In this document: positions 12,450 through 22,478 of the stretch, one piece after another | Layout of the letters: every line of letters begins with the position of its first letter | Numbering within the stretch: position 1 is the stretch's first letter | NCBI GenBank assembly: GCA_036583965.1 | Contig: JAZBQD010000018.1 | Coordinates: 15,850,867 to 15,914,866, forward strand | Origin: Prunella strophiata | Lineage: Eukaryota > Chordata > Aves > Passeriformes > Prunellidae | Length of the DNA stretch: 64,000 nucleotides | Direction of reading: 5' to 3' | Notes under the pieces: generated by a model | Seen by the model: only the letters and a program-made list of their open reading frames with translations | Told to the model about the DNA's origin: nothing | The model's database searches: none | Program-made: the position numbers and the translations under genes

Positions 12450-14376
12450 CTCATGCACATGAGCCACAAGGAAGCGGACTGAACAGAACACTTAAGGCAC
12501 AGGGACACTTTGGTTTAGCATAAACGATGGATTTAATAATATTTGTTAATTTGGTGCTTGTTGTAAATTGACCCATGTAAGATTTAAATGAGAAATTCTT
12601 TTATAACAAGATGTAGAGCCTTTTAAATCTTAGCTGAATCCTCTTCTACGTCAGACAATGCCTAAAAGTCAGTTCTTCTTCCCAATGTACAGCTTTTACC
12701 CCGGGTTTCTTAAAACTTAGATGTGTTCTCCCCTTTTCCCCCAGAATAATTGTCTGAAGGGCATATATAAATTATTATAATATATATTATTTACAGTGTA
12801 TGAATTTGCATCACTGTGCATACAGGAAAACACAGGTGATGTCAACAGCCAGGTCATGCTTTTGCTGACAGGCCTGTAATATGGAGGTACCAGTGTATCC
12901 AAGATAATTCTGAAAGGAAATAGGTAGAAATAAGAATCTAAATGGAAGGTAGTACTTGTATTTAGGACCTGACACAGCATGTCCCTGTAGTGCATGGAGC
13001 ACTGTGAGAGGCATAGGCAATAATACAGAGGGGCTGCTTGCAGATGTAGCACTGAGCAAGTCGTGGAGAATGTTTCTGGAGCAGGGCCCAAGGAGTATGG
13101 AGGCAAATGGCATTACAGGGCATTTTTGATAGGAATGGGGCAGAGTGCTCAGGTGTTTCTTAAGCTGGTACTTGAAGACTAAGACAGTGGCCTGTCTTCA
13201 GAAGTGAGGAAGAGCAGCCACACCACAAGTGTAGTGTTACCTAAGTGTGTAGCAGATTGATGCTGTTGTTTAGGTGAAGCTTGGTTTTTCAGAGGTCTGC
13301 AGCAGCCTAATCCCTCACTGGAAGTAGGGCTGTGCAGTCCCTTATGTTTTCTAGGATCAAGCTGTAACGCTGGGAAAGTGTTTAGGCCTGAGAAGCTGAA
13401 GTCACAGGAGATGACAATCTGCATCTGAATCAACTTGCAAATGCAGGTAGGGATCATGTTCAGCCTGCTGTGGGTATTCAGGATGCTGCTTCTCTCCATG
13501 TTGGCAATTTACTTGGCATAGGGCTCTTTTAGTGTTTTCTAGAATAATTGTGAGAGCTGTGATCAGAGAAAGTACTAGCACAGAATCAGGATTGCTACAA
13601 AAACAGACACAGATCCTTTTACACTAAATGGGCAGCAACCAGCTATAGCTGGGCATAGACTAAGGCAGGGGATTTTTTTTTCAGTATTTGTTACAGGCAA
13701 TATCAGATCACATTTTTGATAGTGGAACACATTTGCAGAATTAACTTGGTGGGTTACTTACCTATCATGAACATCCATTAACCATGTTTAATCACAGGCA
13801 TTTTTATTACCTGTCTCACTGCAGCCTGAACTAGCTATGTTTTTTCCAAAAGGGATGTTGCATTCCTTCTATCAAACTGTAAATACAGAGAAATGCAGGG
13901 CCAGGCTGGGGAGAGGTAGGGGCTAGGCACACCAGCAGCAGAGATTTGTGCCTCTGTGTGTGAAGGCAGTAGGGTGGGAGGATGCTTCACCTCCCAGCCC
14001 TGTGCACTGCGCAGAAGGCCCTTGACCCTTCTCTGCAGCCTCCTTGAAATGCTTGGGAGGCATGAAGGGCTTGGGAGGCAGTCAGCAGCACTGCTGGGCT
14101 CACAGACCAGGACTGACCTGCCAGTCACTGTCTGAAGGGCTCTGTCTACTAAGGACATTTCCCTGAGCATAAATAGCAATGTTTGTGCAAATCTCTGAAA
14201 AGGGAATCCACCTCTCGTGTAAGTAAATGCCACATTTTCTCATTATTAGGACTTGGATTTACTAAAAAATCAGTGCAGTAACTTTACCTGTAGATAGTGC
14301 AGATATTCCATTCCCTTCTAGTGACCTAATATAGTCTGTCCAGTAAGATTTGTATAAATGTAAATTAGTGTAAGTG

Positions 14377-14382
14377 AATAAA
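14377..14382 (+). terminator. LIN54: candidate proximal LIN54 poly(A) signal
   Basis: AATAAA in AT-rich context about 1.9 kb after the stop codon. Confidence 0.45.
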
Positions 14383-14904
14383 GTAATACCTACTTACGTT
14401 ATTTTTCAAACAGATTGCAATATGCCTTTTGTTTAGACTTCAGTCTGTGTTAATTTTGTATATATTCAGTGTCTTACTCTAAATTGCACCTTTTGTGATG
14501 TGTATTTATATACAGTGTGCAAAAGCACTTGTGAAATTTAGATTACAGTTGTAATTATGTATGATGGCATTGCTGGAGAATATTTTGCTTGTAAAGACTT
14601 TGAAGGTGCAATCAAATGCTCTTAGTTCTTCTATTTTGTTTTGAACAAGCTTTCTCAAATATTAAGCTTGGATTCCTCTCTCCCTTCTCCCTGGTGTAGA
14701 GTGTATGAATTGGTTTTTGTACTTCCTTAGCCATTTGCATCAAACTGCTGGACAAGATTAACAGTCAAGTTCATCCAGTTACATAAAAAATAATTGGGAA
14801 TGGGGTAAGGATTCATTTTATAGTTCTGTTTACATCCAAAAGTAGAAAAATTAAATTTATATTTACAAGACCTATTCAAAGAATACACTTTTCTATATTG
14901 TACA

Positions 14905-14910
14905 AATAAA
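14905..14910 (+). terminator. LIN54: candidate distal LIN54 poly(A) signal
   Basis: AATAAA about 2.45 kb after the stop. Another AATAAA lies at 15030-15035. Confidence 0.45.
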
Positions 14911-15050
14911 ACAGTCAGATAAATCACAAAAAATAAACATTTATACTATTCTGTAAATATGATTTTTTTTGCACTCCTTTGCTTCAGCACTGACAAATAT
15001 ACACAGAAGGTTTGTCACTGAAATATCAAAATAAATTGTTAACACTAGGT

Positions 15051-16090
15051 CCACTTCTGATGCAAGTACTGACTTGGATTTTCAGTGTGAGACCAAGTGC
15101 TACCAGAGATAAATAAATATCCCTTGATTATTGGTGTGCTGTCATGCACAGCAATCCGTGGCACAGTTCATAACTACTCATCTTGGAGGTGGAGGCAATA
15201 CAAGTGTTCAACATTACATGATTGCAACCAATCTGTCACTGAAATTTCAGCAGCATTTTGCCAGTTGTCCCAAAAATCACATATAGAGATTTTTGGGAGG
15301 GAATAGTTTCCTGCAAAGTCTCTTGTAGCTGGAATGGCTCCGTGACTGTGATGGCTTCAACGTGTTTTTTTGCATAGGTATTTGGATTGGGGGAAAAAAA
15401 AGCCCAGAGGTTCTGGTTTGTTCCTCCCAGCAGGGATTGTATGAATTTGTGGTGCTGCTGCTCTCAAAGCAGAGCTTGAGGTGTTGGGTGCACCCAAACC
15501 AACCAGAGACAGTTCTGTCAAGTCACTGGTAGGCAGAATGATACCTTTAATATTATTACTGCCCTAGATGTGGCAGATCACCAGTTTTCATCCCATCCCA
15601 GCTCCATCATGGATCTTGAAAGTGACTGAACAGCAGGTTTTGTGGGAATTAGCTGCCTTCCATCTCTATGGAACAACCCCAGTTCTGCATGGCAAAGGGA
15701 AACCCCTTAGAAGCACTTCTGCCAAACTTTGCTTTTCCAGGCAAAGCACTGGAGGCAGCTTTCTTGCCATGGAAATGAACTAACTGAAGAAGTCTGTCCT
15801 ACTTGGTGGCATCAAAGCTCTGGTTCAAGTGATCAGTGGAAACATTGAAAGGAGGGTGCCATGTGCCATGGGAGGATGGGGCCATGAAATGGGAACTGAA
15901 ATGCTTGCCCTGCTGCAGCACACCCATGTATTCCTGCCCCTGGAGGAGGGTATTGGTGCTCCTGGATGCCACTGGACACAACAAACTGGTCACAGGCTCA
16001 GCACTGATCAGAGGATCCAGACTGGACCAGCATCTTTAGCTGTTTGATGAGACATATTGGAAAGGAGATCAGAGCTTGTCTACAACTTGA
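15051..16090. other. LIN54/THAP9 convergent intergenic spacer
   Basis: About 1 kb between the presumed 3' ends of LIN54 (+) and THAP9 (-). No gene, RNA or repeat was recognised. Confidence 0.5.
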
Positions 16091-16111
16091 GTGCCACTTT
16101 CTTTTCACAGC

Positions 16112-16117
16112 TTTATT
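16112..16117 (-). terminator. THAP9: candidate THAP9 poly(A) signal
   Basis: TTTATT on the + strand, i.e. AATAAA on the THAP9 strand, about 500 bases after the THAP9 stop codon. It implies a 3' UTR of about 16095-16612. Confidence 0.5.
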
Positions 16118-16612
16118 TTCTACTTCTACTTAAGTAGAAGCTCTGCAAACTTTCTTGCCCCCAGCTTTTATAAAGCACATCTTTTTGGTGAAATCAAAGT
16201 GCCAGTGCATGTGATTCCCTGCAACCCCATCAATTATCAGTTTTCTTCTGGCAAGAGCACTTGCAGCACTAAAGCCACCCAGCACTTCCAGGGAAGACTG
16301 CAGTCTCTTACCACTGCCCAGCCACCTCAAGCAACCCTGGTTCATCCTGACCTGCCATGTAAGTTTCATGAAATATGTGGCTGCTTTGCAGGACTGCTAG
16401 AAGGAACAGGGTATCAGATAAACTTCCTTGCTTTGCTCAGTGAAACTCTGGTTAGGGGGTTTGCAGTGGCCCAAAACATCACTGCTTATCAACACTGGTT
16501 TTGCCAGCATTGTTTCCTTGCGTGTGTTGCCGAGATCTGTCCAGCACTGAGCCTTAGCAAGGGACCAGCCATCTTTGGAACCACAGACTACTCAGTAAGA
16601 CCATGTGTGGGT

Positions 16613-18542
16613 TTAGCTTGACTGGCAGCTACCCAGGGGTGATGGAAACAAATGCCTTCCTTTCAGTCTCTTCAACTTGTGCCTTCCACAAGGGTATTTC
16701 AAATTCAGGTGTTGGGCAGAGTGTGTTCTTACGTTCAAGTAACACCGTGTTATTTGCTTTACTAAGGCTGTGTAGTGGTTGTTGATGCTCAGCTCCCCCT
16801 CAAATAAATGCTTTGTGAGGGTGGGAAAGAGGGGACTTTCTCCCAGAAGCTCCTGGAAGACTTTCTGTTCTAGACACAAATGCCACAGCTTGGTATTTTT
16901 GTTGGCACCTCCTACTTTGCCATATCGGCTCAGGACTTGTTCTGAAATGCTTGTTATGTGGTTCACACTGGCCGAGGGCACACTCACACCACCTAACTTT
17001 TTTATGTAGAGCACTGACCTGCATCTTAGCCTGCTCTCATCTGCCTCAAAGAGAGAGGCAAGACAAGCCTCACACTGCAAGTCCAAGGCCAACTGCTCGG
17101 CCACCCAGCCAGCCGTGCAGGTGAGGCTCTGTGTGTGCAGCGACAGATCTGTCAGCGCGTTGCTCAGGGCAGAGCTGGACAAAAGCAGGCCTGTGCTGTA
17201 GGGGTACTCTGGGGCCAGAGTCCTCCCAGGAGCTGGGTGATACTGAGCACGAATGCTGCCCAGAGTCAGAGCTCTCCTCTGAGACAGGGACACGTCCCAG
17301 GGGCTGGCATTGCCCCTGCTGCGTGGTGAGCCGGGGGCCAGGCTGCAGCTGGCCAGCAGTTTGTGGTAAGCAGCCTGGAACACAGCACAGGTGGGGCTGC
17401 CACTGCTGCCACAGGCTTGTTGGAGGGCCCTGAGAAACTGCTCCAGGGGGTCCAGGCTGAAGGCATGTGTGTGGAGGTGGTGGGAAGGAGTGCCTTTTAG
17501 ACATGTGTGGTTGGAGGAAAGCCACTTGAGGCTTTCGGCATTGAGCAAGAAGCTCAGAAATCCCAGTTTGCGTTTGCTCTTAATAACGTATCTCCCCATA
17601 GAGTCTGTTAAGTTGACAAAGCAGCTTCTGGCCTCATCGAAGAGGCTGCTTATTTTGGTGTAATTTCCACCTAGCAAAGGCTCCTTTCCATAGGAACCTC
17701 TGCCATAAAATACATCGCACAGAGAGCTCATCAGACGCACAAACTTGACAGTCCCGCTGCAGTTCTGGAACGAGGCGAGGCCCAGCTTCTGGAGGTGCTC
17801 CAGTGCCTCAGCCACACCCTCGCTGAACAGCAGGGTAGCAGGGTTGACCTGCAGCTGGTAACTCCCTTTACTGCCAGCCCTGCCTGGCTCAGGGCTGCAC
17901 AGCTCCAACACCTTCTGCTCGCCCAAAGCTGCCAGCTCCACCACGTGCTGCCACCACAGGGTGTCACCGAGCCACTCCACCTTCTGGAAGCACTGCAGAG
18001 CATTCCTTATCAGCAGGAGGGCATGACAAACATCAAAGAAGTATGCGATGCTGTGAGCAGAACCGGGTGGATGCTGGAAAGTGCACTGAATCCTTTTGGG
18101 ATCTATCCTGATGCCCAAAGCTCTGGCAGTCTCAGCCCCGCGAGCAGAGGCAGCTGATGTCACGGCCAGGACCACGATCCCAACGCTGTTCAGCTTATGG
18201 ATGGCCTGACGAAGGAGCTGAGCGAGGAAGCGGCCGGAGGCGCTGTTCACCAAGAAATAGCCGAGGGGAGCTGTCCAAGGGCTCCCGATGCCGACTGCCA
18301 TGAGGATTATCGCTTCCGACGCCAGCGGAGCCTCGTCAGCATCAAGGGTGCCTGCTCCCAAGTCAACAAAGCCCATCAGCTGCTTGGTCTGTGGGTCCCA
18401 CTCCTGCTGCTTCTGCAGGGACACGTCCTGCACCAGCACGGCGCAGTAGCGGCAGGCCTGATCCCCTCTCTCCACCTTTTCCTGGAGCCGGAGAAAAATG
18501 TCACTGCTGAAGCCTGCAGCAGCGTCGTTATTAGACAGCCAG
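16613..18542 (-). CDS. THAP9: THAP9 exon 5 (catalytic and C-terminal region)
   Basis: Acceptor on the minus strand is a T12 tract then CCAG|CTGGCT. Entering with two carried bases, it reads NWLSNNDAAAGFSSDIF, matching the human LRTWLSKC region. The exon stays open for 1,930 bases to TAA. It carries the first catalytic Asp (codon 18364-18362), the Ala replacing the second (18154-18152) and the Glu (17443-17441), plus the CTFQHP and IAYFFD motifs typical of the family. The C-terminus ends FPSPLGSCQSS. Confidence 0.93.
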
Positions 18543-19823
18543 CTGGAAAAAAAAAAAGCAGGATGTGGTTAGGAGACGTGATCCTGGAAAAGCTGAAGGA
18601 ACAGGCAGCACTTTCTACCACTTGGTATGCCCAGAGCTGCAGGGTAGGCTGAGACATGCAGGGCAAAGAAGGCAGCCCTGCCTTCCTTCATGCATAGTCC
18701 GAGTTTCTTGCCTCTCACCCTAGTGGTGGGAAGCCAAGGAAAGTACTGACCATGCAGGGAATAACAAAGCAGCTTCAGGACAGATCTGTTACACCTATTT
18801 CTACACGAGTACTGGAAATACATTCTGAATGAATGAATAACTAAAAACTTGCTTTGTCAGGCTGTAAGGATGAGGGAGGGGAAGAATCTTCCGTAGGTAA
18901 TCATAGGCCTTAATGTGGTAGAGATGGAGAAGACAAGCAAATTGCCTCATTTCTGGTGAGTAGTCTGCCATCTGCCTCCAGCTGTGCAACTCTCGAGGCA
19001 AATCTGCTTAAGAAATCACAAAAGGTCAACTTTAGTGAAACAAATAAATGGCTGGAAACAGAGGGATGCATGACACAAGTGCACTGCAGAATACGAGGCA
19101 TCAGCATGGCCTCTGGGACAACTCAGTCCTGAAGTCTGGCGTGAAGTGCAGGGCTCAGACACGATACCGCCACCGTGCCTCGCCTCCTCCTTGGGTTAGC
19201 AAAGACGCGAGCCCGGGGCGAGGGAGTGCACTCTGCTCAGCAAGCGGCCCGGCAGTACCTGAGAACTGCGCCTGCAGCAAACGCACGATTTCCTCAGAAA
19301 GCTGCCGCTTTTCCGCCAGCTCCCTGAGGATGCTCGGCAGGCTCCTGCGCCGGTGCGCGGTGCCGCATCTCCCGGCGGCCGGCGGCTGCTGCCGGTGTTG
19401 CGGGGCGTCCGGCGGCGGCGGCTCGGCCGCCCGCTGTCCCTGCAGGCTGTAGTTGTGGTCCCCGGCGGGCGGGCTGGGCAGCGGCTGCTTCAGCGTTCGG
19501 CCGGGGCTCCTGCTCCTCCTGCGGCCGGCGCCCGGCGGCTCCTGGCGGGGGAAGGAGAGGGGAGGTCACGGCACACGGCGGAACCCCCCGTGGGGGAGCG
19601 GGGAGCGCGCCCGGTACCCGCCCGCACCGAGGGGAGGAAGCGGGAGGGCACGGCCCCGCGCCGCAGCTTCCGCCGCAGCCCGTAGCGCTCGAAGTCCCCT
19701 TCGGCGAAGTGTCGGGAGCAGAGGATGGCGCCGGGGCCGGGCCGCCACGCCCGGCGGCTCCGCGGGTCCACGCGGTTCACGGCGCGGATCCACTCGCGGC
19801 GCTGCGCGGCGTCCACCGGGAAC
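16613..19823 (-). CDS. THAP9: THAP9, domesticated P-element-like transposase (exons 2-5; exon 1 not found)
   Basis: THAP9 is a single-copy host gene derived from a P-element-type transposase; the human protein retains DNA cutting activity in published assays. Seen here: exons 19823-19628, 19541-19259, 19003-18853 and 18542-16613 join in one frame to 852 residues and a TAA at 16615-16613. Partial residues 1-65 are the THAP zinc finger minus its first 25-30 residues: the WIRAVNRVDP core, the second metal pair in ILCSRHF, and AVPS near the end. A leucine-rich helical segment is at about 135-160, then the split RNase H-like catalytic domain. In the human enzyme the catalytic triad is D304/D374/E613. 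The equivalents here are Asp270 (GFVDLG), Ala340 (TSAASA) and Glu577 (LDPLEQF), so the middle aspartate is lost. The human protein is 903 residues. Low-GC decay or stops are absent, so the frame is maintained. It is head-to-head with SEC31A. Confidence 0.9.
18853..19003 (-). CDS. THAP9: THAP9 exon 4
   Basis: Acceptor TTAAGCAG|ATTTGC. Encodes DLPRELHSWRQMADYSPEMR through LPHPYSLT. The only phase-compatible donor is ACAAA|GCAAGT, a GC-AG type donor at 18852-18851. The nearby GT (CAA|GTTTTT) would leave exon 5 out of frame. Confidence 0.85.
19259..19541 (-). CDS. THAP9: THAP9 exon 3
   Basis: Acceptor CCCGCCAG|GAGCCG, donor TCAG|GTACTG. Encodes EPPGAGRRRSRS, then LKQPLP and DHNYSL (both matching the human protein), a Pro/Gln-rich insert, and RSLPSILRELAEKRQLSEE ending QAQFS. 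Very GC-rich compared with exon 5. Confidence 0.85.
19628..19823 (-). CDS. THAP9: THAP9 exon 2 (THAP zinc finger, second part)
   Basis: Acceptor TGCCGCAG|GTTCCC. Encodes FPVDAAQRREWIRAVNRVDP through AVPSRFLPS. The in-frame donor is TCG|GTGCGG (19627-19626); the alternative GTACCG about ten bases on would shift the frame of exon 3. The first base completes a codon begun in exon 1, as expected for a family protein whose exon 1 ends within SFH-Q/R. Confidence 0.88.
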
Positions 19824-19845
19824 CTGCGGCAGAGGGAGACGGCGG

Positions 19846-21652
19846 GATGAAGGCGGGCAGGGCGGGATGAAGGCGGGCGGGATGAAGGCGGGCAGGGCGG
19901 GATGAAGGCGGGCAGGGCGGGATGAAGGCGGGCAGGGCGGGATGAAGGCGGGCAGGGCGGGATGAAGGCGGGCAGGGCGGGATGAAGGCGGGCAGGGCGG
20001 GATGAAGGCGGGCAGGGCGGGATGAAGGCGGGCAGGGCGGGATGAAGGCGGGCAGGGCGGGATGAAGGCGGGCAGGGCGGGATGAAGGCGGGCAGGGCGG
20101 GATGAAGGCGGGCAGGGCGGGATGAAGGCGGGCAGGGCGGGATGAAGGCGGGCAGGGCGGGATGAAGGCGGGCAGGGCGGGATGAAGGCGGGCAGGGCGG
20201 GATGAAGGCGGGCAGGGCGGGATGAAGGCGGGCAGGGCGGGATGAAGGCGGGCAGGGCGGGATGAAGGCGGGCAGGGCGGGATGAAGGCGGGCAGGGCGG
20301 GATGAAGGCGGGCAGGGCGGGATGAAGGCGGGCAGGGCGGGATGAAGGCGGGCAGGGCGGGATGAAGGCGGGCAGGGCGGGATGAAGGCGGGCAGGGCGG
20401 GATGAAGGCGGGCAGGGCGGGATGAAGGCGGGCAGGGCGGGATGAAGGCGGGCAGGGCGGGATGAAGGCGGGCAGGGCGGGATGAAGGCGGGCAGGGCGG
20501 GATGAAGGCGGGCAGGGCGGGATGAAGGCGGGCAGGGCGGGATGAAGGCGGGCAGGGCGGGATGAAGGCGGGCAGGGCGGGATGAAGGCGGGCAGGGCGG
20601 GATGAAGGCGGGCAGGGCGGGATGAAGGCGGGCAGGGCGGGATGAAGGCGGGCAGGGCGGGATGAAGGCGGGCAGGGCGGGATGAAGGCGGGCAGGGCGG
20701 GATGAAGGCGGGCAGGGCGGGATGAAGGCGGGCAGGGCGGGATGAAGGCGGGCAGGGCGGGATGAAGGCGGGCAGGGCGGGATGAAGGCGGGCAGGGCGG
20801 GATGAAGGCGGGCAGGGCGGGATGAAGGCGGGCAGGGCGGGATGAAGGCGGGCAGGGCGGGATGAAGGCGGGCAGGGCGGGATGAAGGCGGGCAGGGCGG
20901 GATGAAGGCGGGCAGGGCGGGATGAAGGCGGGCAGGGCGGGATGAAGGCGGGCAGGGCGGGATGAAGGCGGGCAGGGCGGGATGAAGGCGGGCAGGGCGG
21001 GATGAAGGCGGGCAGGGCGGGATGAAGGCGGGCAGGGCGGGATGAAGGCGGGCAGGGCGGGATGAAGGCGGGCAGGGCGGGATGAAGGCGGGCAGGGCGG
21101 GATGAAGGCGGGCAGGGCGGGATGAAGGCGGGCAGGGCGGGATGAAGGCGGGCAGGGCGGGATGAAGGCGGGCAGGGCGGGATGAAGGCGGGCAGGGCGG
21201 GATGAAGGCGGGCAGGGCGGGATGAAGGCGGGCAGGGCGGGATGAAGGCGGGCAGGGCGGGATGAAGGCGGGCAGGGCGGGATGAAGGCGGGCAGGGCGG
21301 GATGAAGGCGGGCAGGGCGGGATGAAGGCGGGCAGGGCGGGATGAAGGCGGGCAGGGCGGGATGAAGGCGGGCAGGGCGGGATGAAGGCGGGCAGGGCGG
21401 GATGAAGGCGGGCAGGGCGGGATGAAGGCGGGCAGGGCGGGATGAAGGCGGGCAGGGCGGGATGAAGGCGGGCAGGGCGGGATGAAGGCGGGCAGGGCGG
21501 GATGAAGGCGGGCAGGGCGGGATGAAGGCGGGCAGGGCGGGATGAAGGCGGGCAGGGCGGGATGAAGGCGGGCAGGGCGGGATGAAGGCGGGCAGGGCGG
21601 GATGAAGGCGGGCAGGGCGGGATGAAGGCGGGCAGGGCGGGATGAAGGCGGG
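19846..21652. repeat. 20-bp minisatellite, about 90 copies, in THAP9 intron 1
   Basis: Unit GATGAAGGCGGGCAGGGCGG. Copy 1 is 19846-19865 and copy 2 (19866-19880) lacks five bases. Then 88 consecutive copies (19881-21640) are identical to the base, followed by a 12-base partial copy. Each unit contains an Sp1-type GGGCGG box across the junction and runs of three G able to form G-quadruplexes on the + strand. GGGCAGGGCGG resembles the classical minisatellite core GGGCAGGANG. Copy number may be approximate, since perfect arrays are hard to assemble. Confidence 0.97.
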
Positions 21653-22185
21653 GCCGGCTGCGCCCGCCGCCTCTCCCGCCGTGCCGCGCCATGCGGCCCC
21701 GGCAGCGCCCGCCCCGCGCACGGCGCCTGCCCGCCGATGCGCCGGAGCCCGGCGGGAGGCGGCAGCGGAGCCGTGCCCCGGCTGCCGTGAGGAGGTGGGT
21801 CCGGGGCTGCCGCCCCCGGCTGTGGAAGCCGGCTGAGCTCCCTTGGGCTGTTCCCCCGCCCTGGGCGGCCCCTGTCCCGTGATGAGCCTCACTGCTGTTC
21901 ACATCATGAGCACGCCATGATTACTGCCCTTGAGCTGAGGACAGGCGGCACCGCGGCCCCCGCGCCGCTCCCCCGCTCCCGGCGCCCCTAACCAGTCTCC
22001 CTCTTCCCCAGGGCCCATGGCTGCTCCCGCCCCGAGGGACACGGAGGACACGCGCGGAAGGAGGCGGCTGCACATCCCCACACACACACCCTCCACCACC
22101 ACCACCACCAGGTGCGGCCGGGAGGCGGCGCCGGGGCTGCCACGTTGGAGCGGTCCGGGCACGGCTGAGCGCCGGGGACGCCGAG
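21653..22185. promoter_or_regulatory. THAP9/SEC31A bidirectional promoter region
   Basis: GC-rich interval between the divergent genes. THAP9 and SEC31A are also head-to-head in human, where they share a promoter region. It contains an AT-richer island (21880-21945) with the inverted repeat ATCATG-N7-CATGAT at 21903-21921, and an ETS-like CGGAAG at 22055-22060. No TATA box is obvious. No THAP9 exon 1 was recognised here. Confidence 0.65.
22010..22185 (+). other. SEC31A: candidate SEC31A non-coding exon 1 (5' UTR)
   Basis: A GC-rich stretch ending in CCGAG|GTGAGG, a good donor, at 22185/22186. In human the first SEC31A exon is non-coding. Start and exact extent are guesses; another possible donor is ACCAG|GTGCGG at about 22110. 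Confidence 0.35.
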
Positions 22186-22330
22186 GTGAGGGCAGGGACG
22201 GCGAAATCCGCTGGTTTGCAGCTGTTGTCCTGCGGCTCCCGTCGGGAGCGGGGCGAGGGTGGCGGTCCCTGGCGGGGGAGCTCTCGGGGGCTGAAAAAGG
22301 AGCCAAAAAGGAGCCGCAGAGAGTGTTTGG

Positions 22331-22478
22331 CGGCACGGTCCGGGCAGGGTCTCCCCGGGGCTGGGTTTGTGTGGTGGGTTAAGGCAGAAAGCTGCTGTAG
22401 GGTGCTCGATGCCTCGGTGCTGTGAGAAGAGGGTTTTTCACAGCTGTTGAAGCTTTGCCCACGTTTTCCTGTGTTATG
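22331..22478 (+). repeat. left copy of an imperfect direct duplication flanking (CCA)n
   Basis: Shares CGGCACG, an exact block CCCCGGGGCTGGGTTTGTG, TCGATGCCT, GAGGGTTTTTCAC and GAAGCTT, in the same order, with 22979-23095. Differences are mainly small indels. Confidence 0.85.

Larger units (their letters stand above)
12450..15050 (+). other. LIN54: LIN54 3' UTR (end estimated)
   Basis: No coding sequence on either strand. Candidate AATAAA poly(A) signals lie at 14377-14382, 14905-14910 and 15030-15035. Three matches to the Pumilio element TGTANATA lie at 13878, 14457 and 14952. A long UTR fits the family; the real end cannot be fixed without transcripts. Confidence 0.65.
19250..22380. promoter_or_regulatory. 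CpG-island-like region spanning THAP9 exons 2-3 and the shared promoter
   Basis: Very high GC and frequent CG dinucleotides from THAP9 exon 3 through the intergenic interval into SEC31A intron 1, interrupted by the tandem array. Typical of an unmethylated divergent promoter; methylation itself is not visible. Confidence 0.7.

Noticed and set aside
16091..16621. Plus-strand open frame of 176 codons antisense to the THAP9 3' UTR
   Set aside because: No recognised domain, no splice context, and it overlaps the predicted THAP9 3' UTR; likely chance.
19846..21652. Tandem array as a CRISPR-like or satellite centromeric array
   Set aside because: Units abut without spacers and the locus is a gene intron; it is a minisatellite.
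19490..21902. Two open frames of about 800 codons on the minus strand
   Set aside because: Most of their length is the 20-bp array; only the part in THAP9 exon 2 is supported as coding. Kept as a hypothesis in the findings, not as a gene.
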